From: a virus
IMG/VR virus record: IMGVR_UViG_3300008963_000001
Coordinates: 62,001-126,000 of that record
Reading direction: 5' to 3' (one strand)
DNA length: 64,000 bases
The position numbers were made by a program, and so were the translations under genes. The notes under the pieces are model-generated. The model saw only the letters and a program-made list of their open reading frames with translations, did not search any database and was not told where the DNA came from. Of the stretch, positions 24,401 through 32,300 are shown piece by piece (the stretch's first letter is position 1; each line of letters begins with the position of its first letter).

Positions 24401-27017
24401 TTTGATTACATCAGGAACAGGTACAGGACAATATGGTTATGTACAGGCCTATAACGATATCACCAAAGTTGTCACAGTTTATCGTGAAAGCGATAATCAA
24501 CCAGGTTGGGATCACATAGTAAGTGGGACTCCGCCAGTGCTGTTAATGGATACTTCTACTCTTTATAAATTTGAAGCAAGGCCAGTAATAGCAGACCCTG
24601 GATTTACATCCGAATCGGTGGACTTAACAGTAAACACAAATTGGGGAGCAGTTGCATTTGGGCCTACTACAGAACAATTTACAAATGTAATTGCATCATT
24701 AGGTTCTGGCACAGTAGTTACAGATGACGGCCTCGAAAAGACAGGTGCGTCTTTCGATGTAGATAAAATTGGAACTGATTATTCTGTTAGTTTAAGAAAC
24801 GGTGGCGCTGGATATGCTGTCAATGATACTATTATTATTAGCGGATCCGATCTAGGCGGCATATCGCCCGACAATGACATCGAAATTATTGTATCCTCTG
24901 TAAGTGATGATAGCACAAATGCAATAGTAACTTTCTCGGCATCTGGTAATGGAACAACAGGACGTTTTGTTATTACGTCAAGCGTAGGAAATACAGTTGC
25001 ATATTCAAGTAACGGCGATGATTGGGAAATTTCGCTATTGCCATTTAACGGGAACTGGAGTATACTACAAAGCGGCGAAAATAAATTTTTAGCTCTTAGA
25101 CCCGATGAAGACCCAAATAATGTAGGAGCAGTAAGTTCAGATGGAATAAATTGGACGTCATTTTCATTACCTACAATAGAACTTTGGCGCGATATAGTTT
25201 ATGGAAATGGTATTTGGTTAGCGGTTGCATCATCAAATAATAGAGGAGCATTTAGTGTGGACGGCGGAGAAACTTGGTCATCTACAACATTACCTGAAGC
25301 TCCAGATAGTTCGTTGAATCAATGGGTTAGCGTAACTTATGGCAGAGGAAAATTTGTAGCTATATCTAATAGTAATAATGTTGCCGCTGTAGGCACATAC
25401 AATACCCAAACTGGAACATTCTCATGGGAACTAGAAATATTAGATGTTATATCAGACTCTTCGCAAAAAGACTGGATAAGTGTAGAATGGGGTAATAACA
25501 GATTTGTTGCACTGTCTAGCCAAGGAGATATTGCATACAGCTTTACAGGAGACCTTTGGCTTTCTGCTACAATGCCAACTCCCGATGGGTCTACGCAGAT
25601 GACATGGACGAATTTGTATTATGATCAAGGAATCTTCTTTGCAATCTGTAATACTGGAGGAAGAACTGTTGGGGGCGATGAAACAACAGGGCCCACGAAT
25701 TATTGTGCTACTTCCAAAGACGGTATAGTATGGACAAACAGGTTCATGGAAAGCGAAGCTAACTGGGTAGATTTAGCATACGGCGGTGTAGATATAACCG
25801 TAGGTGATTCTTCTATACAAAATAGAACTCCTACTTGGATAGTAATTACCGATGATCAAACCGCTTCTGCTGAAAAAGTGTTTACTGGCGCAAAAGCAGA
25901 GGCACGAGTAGAGGTATTAAGTGGAAGGCTGATAAAAGTTAACATATGGGACCCCGGAAGCGGATATAGATCCATGCCAGATATTGATTTTGTTGATCCT
26001 AACAACACCAGTGATGTTTTTGTAACACCAAGAATCGGCGACGGTGTCTTAGCACAGCCTTCATGGCTCGAAAGAGGGCAAGGATTCAGGACGTCGTCGA
26101 CTACGGTTACAATTACTGGTGACGGCGTAGCTGATGTTATTCCGATTAACAATCAATTATTTGTTGACGGTTTGACTACGTCACTTGGTCCGGGATCGCA
26201 ATTATTAATAGAGGGTTTGACTGAACCTAGAACTGTGGTTTTGATTACTGAACTACCGCCAAACGCAGACGGAACATTGAGAGCAAGAGTGCAAGTTGAT
26301 CCAGGATTTACCACAGAAATAAATCCAGAACATCTAGCACCTATTCGTGTGAGAGAAAGATATTCTGCCTGCAGAATTACAGGACACGATTTTCTTGATA
26401 TAGGAACAGGCAATTTTGTTGAAACAAATTATCCTGATATATATGCCTCCGGCGAATTCTTTGTGTTTGCGCCGGAAAACGAAGTTACAGAAACAGACGG
26501 CGGCAGGGTTTTTTATACTAGTACAGACCAAGACGGCAACTTTAGAGCTGGCGAGCTCTTCGCGGTTGAGCAGGCTACAGGTGTTGTAACAATCAGTGCT
26601 GAATTTTTTGATTTAGATGGTTTAAGTGAATTGCAATTAGGCGGCATTAGAGTTGGTGGTTCAGGTGTTGTAATTAGAGAATTTTCAACCGACCCACTCT
26701 TTACTGAAGATTCTAACAACGTTATCCCAACACAACGAGCAATTGCGGCATATTTGCAGAATCAATTAAGTGTCGGCGGTTCGGAACTTACCTTGAGTAA
26801 TTTTATTGCAGGAACAACGAGTGTCGGACCCGATAATATTAGATCTAGTGTAGGCAATTATGTTAGATTTCCTGAGCCTTTGAATTTCCAGGCTGATATT
26901 AATGAACTAGATGAAGAAGGAAATATAATCGAGGATCAAGGGCAGGTAAAAGGAACAATTCTAGCACATACATTATTCAAGGCCTCGTTTAACGACGATC
27001 CGGACAGACAAACATAA
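21411..27017 (+). CDS. Giant tail/adhesin protein with sugar-binding-like repeats, beta-helix and propeller
   Basis: An 1868-residue protein. Residues 1-390 hold about seven repeats of roughly 50 residues with the pattern W-x-(G/N)-x-W, Y-x-x-(G/D)-D-(I/V)-V, G-x-x-Y-x-C and HTS, resembling aromatic carbohydrate-binding modules of the CBM5/12 type. Residues about 440-1000 fit a pectate-lyase-like beta-helix (YVTLDGIDDD, then CYVQNVTTFGYGAVGQKIDGA). Residues about 1180-1480 hold Asp-box-like units (SSDGINWTS, SVDGGETWSS) of a beta-propeller. The C-terminus (HDFLDIGTGNF, TSTDQDGNFRAG) is shared with the protein at 29378. It is likely a long fibre or baseplate-attached adhesin that binds host glycans. 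Confidence 0.7.
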   Translation: MAEFKFSRLRYKWKGNWNTSIDYNRDDVIHYRGKSWICIRQHTSTDFAADVNFKFPGDTNTSPAWLLMAEGYEWRGDWTATTLYQPGNLVLFGGTIFLCVISHTGTVFEDDETNWTVYSQSDRYRGNWNDNTTYGLSDVVRNNGIVYRCISTHTSQATLEDDLNKWEVVYDGIVYRGVFEENTYYVTNDLVKFGPTIFRCITPHSSNASFADENFQIEFFGSTHADDWQLDVAYGIGDIVLHGGYLYIAVQNSAGEIPDSNEGITNPSWAVLSESQRYQGIWNVDTEYKAGDIVTRGGIVYKAKVNSFDDGSTQDYLADDYWEVVIPGNNWRNFWHTESQYFVGDIVSYEGNAYRCNFTHFSSNENYPGDNGNGFDFWNLILQGSDNTALSKEGDLLSFGLSRSRTGDTSTLGASPIPIGNPGEILTVSTNDDFEYKKIGQSERFFYVTLDGIDDDLDAERGISPFKPWRTVEFACEQANDNYPGLTTINIGPGLYEEVLPIVVPKRTAIKGTELRTTTITVNSPIEDLDITQFVRKHHLCIDRISDLMESLLVDRDVEKTETNPIDPVYSVQRNLTFDGTGNPVTDQEGNLIFETIDLASDSATTDDIVELLADIKTYVNFNGLGTGSNVVVDGSNSSVNTEVVNNAIININDNVNFLIQEAIAFVELTNIFSSQEISLLEQTIKRYLNAFTKDLRSPGNYHTVKAAKYQTNLLIGSAGTDMFYVRDSSGIRNLSLEGLRGDLNPSGVFELFQRPTGGSYVSLDPGWGPNHEDCWIMNRSCYVQNVTTFGYGAVGQKIDGALHNGGNKSIVSNDFTQVISDGIGAWVLNNGRAELVSVFTYYAQVGYLAEDGGVIRATNGNCSYGNFGAYATGFDATEVYSTGFVNNRAQDAIIDKAFAGEVNDEILALEYINAGIGYSQAQASFLGAGVNVDVEYDDFRDNAIFRYEITNPLDSGVPGGGGYTQNQNNAQTGDEFTITIASSDESLESELLGLRILITSGTGTGQYGYVQAYNDITKVVTVYRESDNQPGWDHIVSGTPPVLLMDTSTLYKFEARPVIADPGFTSESVDLTVNTNWGAVAFGPTTEQFTNVIASLGSGTVVTDDGLEKTGASFDVDKIGTDYSVSLRNGGAGYAVNDTIIISGSDLGGISPDNDIEIIVSSVSDDSTNAIVTFSASGNGTTGRFVITSSVGNTVAYSSNGDDWEISLLPFNGNWSILQSGENKFLALRPDEDPNNVGAVSSDGINWTSFSLPTIELWRDIVYGNGIWLAVASSNNRGAFSVDGGETWSSTTLPEAPDSSLNQWVSVTYGRGKFVAISNSNNVAAVGTYNTQTGTFSWELEILDVISDSSQKDWISVEWGNNRFVALSSQGDIAYSFTGDLWLSATMPTPDGSTQMTWTNLYYDQGIFFAICNTGGRTVGGDETTGPTNYCATSKDGIVWTNRFMESEANWVDLAYGGVDITVGDSSIQNRTPTWIVITDDQTASAEKVFTGAKAEARVEVLSGRLIKVNIWDPGSGYRSMPDIDFVDPNNTSDVFVTPRIGDGVLAQPSWLERGQGFRTSSTTVTITGDGVADVIPINNQLFVDGLTTSLGPGSQLLIEGLTEPRTVVLITELPPNADGTLRARVQVDPGFTTEINPEHLAPIRVRERYSACRITGHDFLDIGTGNFVETNYPDIYASGEFFVFAPENEVTETDGGRVFYTSTDQDGNFRAGELFAVEQATGVVTISAEFFDLDGLSELQLGGIRVGGSGVVIREFSTDPLFTEDSNNVIPTQRAIAAYLQNQLSVGGSELTLSNFIAGTTSVGPDNIRSSVGNYVRFPEPLNFQADINELDEEGNIIEDQGQVKGTILAHTLFKASFNDDPDRQT

Positions 27018-27020
27018 ACA

Positions 27021-27028
27021 GATAAATA
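27021..27028 (+). promoter_or_regulatory. Late promoter GATAAATA
   Basis: GATAAATA begins four bases after the stop of the giant gene. The predicted 16-base leader contains CGGAG before ATG 27050. Confidence 0.7.
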
Positions 27029-27049
27029 ACATAACGGAGTTAGTATACA

Positions 27050-29377
27050 ATGGCAGAATTTAGACTTGGTAGAATTAGGTTTGTTTGGAAAGATGCATGG
27101 CAACCAAACAAAGAATATTTTGTTGATGATGTAATTAGATATGGCGGCAAAGTTTACATATGCCAACAAGGACACACCAGCGACCAAGATTTTTACACAG
27201 ATTTAGATATTGTTCCATCGAAATGGAATTTATTAGCCGATGGTTCTGCCTGGAAAGGTTTATGGGATGTTGATACATTTTATAAATTAGGCGATATTGT
27301 AAAATATGGAACTACCCTTTATATTTGTAATACTCCCCATACTTCTAACTCTGATTCAAGTCTTAGTTTAGAAGCTGATCAAGAAAAATGGGACCTGTAT
27401 GCATCTGGTTTAGACTATAAAGGTGAGTGGACAACAGATTTCTTTTATAAGAAAAACGATCTAATAAGATACGGCGGAGTAACATATGTATGTAACACGA
27501 CACATACATCTGCATCGACAAATGTTTTAGGGCTAGAAGACGATCAAGAAAAGTGGGATATTTTTAACCAAGGGTTTGCATTTCTAGGAAATTGGGAAGA
27601 CTTAGAGATAAATTCCAGAGTCAAACAGAATGATGTAGTAAAATTCGGTGGAGGTTTATTTCTAGCAACAGCATCACATAATAAATCTTCTGATTTTTTA
27701 AACGATTCTGCTAATTGGGTAATCTTTGTAAATGGTATAGAATTCGAAAATGATTGGAATATTGCAAGACAATATAAACCGGGTGATATTGTAACATACG
27801 GTGGATATCAATATATTTCAAAAACAACCCACACAGGAGCCATTCCGTCTACTGATACAACAAATTGGGGTGTGTTTTCATATGGATTTAAATACGAAAA
27901 CGAATTTGAATTTTCTACTCCCTACAGAATAGGTAATGTAGTAAAACAAAGAGAATACACTTATCTTGTAACACAAGATGTAAATCCACAAAATGATGTA
28001 GTTAATACAACTTCAGCGTCAGATAACACTTTTCATGTTACTTCTACAACAAATTTAGAAGTAGGATTTGCAATCAAGTTTTTTGGAGCAACATTCGGAA
28101 GTGTATTTACAGCAGGTGATAGCGCATCAAGTGCAATTTACTACATCAAGTCTATTGAGGATAGCACCCGCATAACTATAACCGATGAGCCAGGAGGCAC
28201 AACTTTTACTCCTACAGACGGATCGGGTTCTATGGGTGTGTCGTTTAGTCCTATTCCACCTAACACAGATTACTTCGCCCCTCTCAGCAGTGGCATAAGT
28301 TGGCAGGGTGAATGGCAAGATGATTTTGAATATTTTGTCGGAGACGCTATCCGTTATAATAATAACGCATATCTGTGTGTCAAAAATCATAGATCCGAAG
28401 CTGATGACGGATCAACTATTAGGCAACAGGGCGGTGGTTTAACAGATAGCAGACCTGATAATGACACAGCAGGAATGTATTGGAACCTGCTGGTTTTAGG
28501 CAATGAAACTACAGTATTACAACAGACAGGCGATTTGGTTTACTTTAGCGGAGCCGGTCCTTCCAGACTGCCGATTGGGACAGAAGGGCAGGTCCTACGA
28601 GTAAGCTCCGACCTTACTCCAGAGTGGAGGACACTAGGACAAAGTATAAACGGGTATTATGTGGCAGAGCACGGAACTGATGGCACTGCTCCTGTGCATG
28701 GACTGTCAATTGATAAACCGTTTAGAACAATTCGACATGCAGCTGAACAGGTCGAAAATGGCATAAAAGTCCCTAATGCTAGAAAGCTTTTAGAAAGGAA
28801 CAGAGAGTTTATAAAACGCGAAGTAACAGAATATGTAATTTATGAAATTGCGCAAAATATTGAACCATTTGATAATTTTGATGGTTTTGATGATGCAATT
28901 TTTGAAAGAGATATGGGTTTTCTATTAGATGCTGTTATTTTTGATCTAACTCACGGCGGTAACGCACAAACTAGAGAAGAAACTTTTGAGACTATACAAG
29001 ACATAGGACGCTATAAAAGCAACGATCCTAAACGAAGCAAATCTACATTAACGGTTGTAGAGAGGGGAAGATTGTTTGAAAGTTCTATGAGACTGCAATA
29101 TATTGAAGCAATTGCATATCTAAACACATTAATAGGAAATGTTTTAGATCAAGTTGCGCCTGAAGTAAATTATCAAGTTTTAAACGGGGATAATAGTTCT
29201 GCTATTATCGAACAATATTTTGACCCTACTATTACAGTTGAATCGGATTACACAACGAATCCATTCTCCGGAGGAGGGTATGAAGGATCATCATATACAA
29301 CCAACACAACTAGCAATAATGATTCTTATTCATTCGGCGGCAGTAGCAATAACAATGGACAATACGGAGCATATTAA
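27050..29377 (+). CDS. N-terminal half of a second repeat/beta-helix tail protein
   Basis: A 775-residue paralogue of the start of the 1868-residue protein. At least six aromatic repeats (W-x-W, GD-I-V, Y-(I/V)-C, HTS) cover residues 1-310. After a spacer, another copy lies near 420-480. Then comes the beta-helix entry phrase YYVAEHGTDGTAPVHGLSID, and the protein ends in a Ser/Asn/Gly-rich tail. The stop TAA is followed at once by the ATG of the next gene, which continues the alignment to the intact paralogue. The two are therefore a split version of one architecture and may assemble together. Confidence 0.65.
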   Translation: MAEFRLGRIRFVWKDAWQPNKEYFVDDVIRYGGKVYICQQGHTSDQDFYTDLDIVPSKWNLLADGSAWKGLWDVDTFYKLGDIVKYGTTLYICNTPHTSNSDSSLSLEADQEKWDLYASGLDYKGEWTTDFFYKKNDLIRYGGVTYVCNTTHTSASTNVLGLEDDQEKWDIFNQGFAFLGNWEDLEINSRVKQNDVVKFGGGLFLATASHNKSSDFLNDSANWVIFVNGIEFENDWNIARQYKPGDIVTYGGYQYISKTTHTGAIPSTDTTNWGVFSYGFKYENEFEFSTPYRIGNVVKQREYTYLVTQDVNPQNDVVNTTSASDNTFHVTSTTNLEVGFAIKFFGATFGSVFTAGDSASSAIYYIKSIEDSTRITITDEPGGTTFTPTDGSGSMGVSFSPIPPNTDYFAPLSSGISWQGEWQDDFEYFVGDAIRYNNNAYLCVKNHRSEADDGSTIRQQGGGLTDSRPDNDTAGMYWNLLVLGNETTVLQQTGDLVYFSGAGPSRLPIGTEGQVLRVSSDLTPEWRTLGQSINGYYVAEHGTDGTAPVHGLSIDKPFRTIRHAAEQVENGIKVPNARKLLERNREFIKREVTEYVIYEIAQNIEPFDNFDGFDDAIFERDMGFLLDAVIFDLTHGGNAQTREETFETIQDIGRYKSNDPKRSKSTLTVVERGRLFESSMRLQYIEAIAYLNTLIGNVLDQVAPEVNYQVLNGDNSSAIIEQYFDPTITVESDYTTNPFSGGGYEGSSYTTNTTSNNDSYSFGGSSNNNGQYGAY

Positions 29378-32300
29378 ATGGCAACAGTAAAACAACAAAT
29401 TCAAAATTTGACAGATATATTTTCGGAGGCGATAGAAAACGATAATGTAGATACTGTTCCTGCAAGACAGGTAGAGGATGTCAGTATATTTGTTAAAACA
29501 GGAACTTATAGAGAAACTTTGCCTATTATTGTTCCAGAAAGCACAGTTATTTTAGGTGATGAACTTAGATCGTCAAATGCCGGGCCTAGCAGCGGTGTAA
29601 CGGACAGGTCTGATGCATTTTACAGCCAAAATTCTATGAATCATTTATCCAGCATTGTTAGAAGCATTGTGGTAGGGGATACAGTCACTCCTTCGGTGGG
29701 TAATACTGAAGTGCAAAGTCAAAAATTTCCTTTTGCAGATACTCCACAACAATCAGATCTTAAATTGTTAATCCAAACAATTCAAAATAATATAGATTTT
29801 AGAATTGGCACAACGAACATGGCAGAATATAATTTTCCTGTAGGGTATAATGATACCTTTTTGCCTACTTTTGGTAATGCACGTAAATTGTTGTCATACA
29901 ATAAAGAATTTTTGAAAGCAGAAGTTGTAGCTTATATAAAAAACAATTTTCCTAATATTTTATACAGCAAGACAAAATGCGCACAAGATGTAGGTTATAT
30001 TGTAGATGCTATTGTTTATGACATGACTTATGGCGGAAACACACAATCTATAATAGCAGGACTTGCGTATTATGACGGCAACTCCTCGAATTTAGCAATC
30101 GATTCAACAGAAAAATCAGCTACAATATCTGCATATAACTTTTTAAAATCTAGAATAGAAACTGTGATCACTGGGTTTTTCCTACCATCGCCTCAGCAGT
30201 CGGATGTAACCCAGTTTACAGATACTGCGGGTAATTCAACAAGTATAAATTATGCTAAAGATTTAGTTGATATAATCATTTCTATCTTGCAAAATGGCGT
30301 ATCTGCCGCTCCTAATGTAACTGTTGTGACTATTACAGGAGCCGACACTCTAAATACAAGTGTTGCACACGGTTTAGAAGTAGGTGATTCGTTTACACCG
30401 AGAGCAACTATAAACGGTCTTGTTAAAAACAAAAAACATTGGATTGTTGATGTTCCTACAGCCACTTCTTTCAAAGTAAGCGAGTCGTTTGGCGGATCGA
30501 TATTATCTCTAACAAACGGATCGAATTTGAATTTAATCGGTGATGTTATAGACTATCCTGTTACTACAAATGGAATCACGACAACTACAGCATTAATTAC
30601 AGCTGCAGAAACTTTAGATGCAGCTCAAGAGCAAATAATTAGAAATGTTATAGATGATCTTAACAAAGTTGCATACAATTTTGATTTTACTGTAGATGAC
30701 GTAAACCTAACCAACGATGATTTTCAAATTTATGTAGGAAAAGATGATTACGCCCACACATATGTAAGCGGAGGTACTGTTACCAAATCAAACGGAACAG
30801 TTTTAAATGTTTCCAACTTTGTTTATAATGAAGCTACAGGTTACGCTACAATTACTACGTCAGTAGATCATGAACTTGAAGCAGGCGACATAGTTGACAT
30901 ACAGGAAATTACTGTTGAAGTTACGTTGAACGGACAACCGATAACTTTTGAATTCCCTAGTCCTACGAGCATAGACGGTAGCCAAACAAAGGTGCTATAC
31001 AGACGTTCCAAATGTGAAAGAGATACAAGATTAATTCTTGAGGCAGTGATGTTTGACTTTATGTTAAATTCAAACTTTCAGAGTCTTAAATCAGGTTATG
31101 CATATCTAAGAGCAACTTCATCCGAAGTATACGGATTAGATCAAAAGCAAATAACAAGAGATGCTCTCGATAATGCAAGAACAGAAGCCTTAGCTAATGT
31201 CGGAGGAGATAGTACAGCCCAGTCTAGAATAACCCCGCTTATGGAACTAATAGATGCAATTATCTTTAGTGGATCCATAGAAGGCACAAATAATGCAACC
31301 GTATTGAGAAACAATGATTATGCAATTCATCAGTTGGAGATGAATAAAGATTTTATTGTGCAAGAATTAACTTCTTATATTCAAAGCGAATATTCGGACA
31401 CAGTTAATCTATTGCAAGACTCTACATCATACATTAGTATATCTGATACAAGTTGGTTAAACAGAGGAGCCAGTATAAGATTTACAGGCGATGTACGGAG
31501 CACCATTGAAAAAAACAAAATTTATTACGTGCAGAATATTATAGACGAATACAATTTTACAATTTCAGAAACACGTTATTCAAACATTCCTTTTGTGTTT
31601 GATGTAAATGACGATGAAATTCTTGATGCAGAACTTGCAACTAATTTTAGGGTAGAATTAGTATACAACACAGCTTCTTGTGAAAGAGATGTGTCTGCAT
31701 ATCTAGCGGCACTTAAATACGATCTAAAATACCCTGGAAATTATAAATCACTTTACGCAGCCAGATATTATGGTAATAGTGTTATTGGATCTTTAGAAGA
31801 AGACATGTATTATGTCAGAAACGGAACCGGTATTCGTAATCAAACATTGGAAGGCTTGAGTGGAGATGTCTTAGCTGTCAATGAATTCGGAACAAGTCGC
31901 GTTAGTGCAGGTGCATTCGTATCGCTAGATCCGGGCTGGGGGCCAGATGACGATAGAACTTGGGTTAAAACACGTTCTTGCTATGTGCAGGGCGTAACAA
32001 CATTCGGTTATGCGGCAGTCGGACAAAAGATTGACGGTGCCCTGCATAATGGTGGTAATGACAGTATTGTATCTAACGACTTTACGCAGGTAATATCTGA
32101 TGGCATAGGCGCATGGGTAACCAACAACGGTAGAGCTGAGCTTGTATCTGTGTTTACATACTATGCTAGAATAGGCTACCTGTCAGAAAATGGCGGACGG
32201 ATTCGCGGAACAAACGGTAACTGTTCTTATGGAACATTTGGCGCAGTAGCAGAAGGATTTGATGCAACAGAAACTCCAATTGAGGCAGTGGTAGATAATA

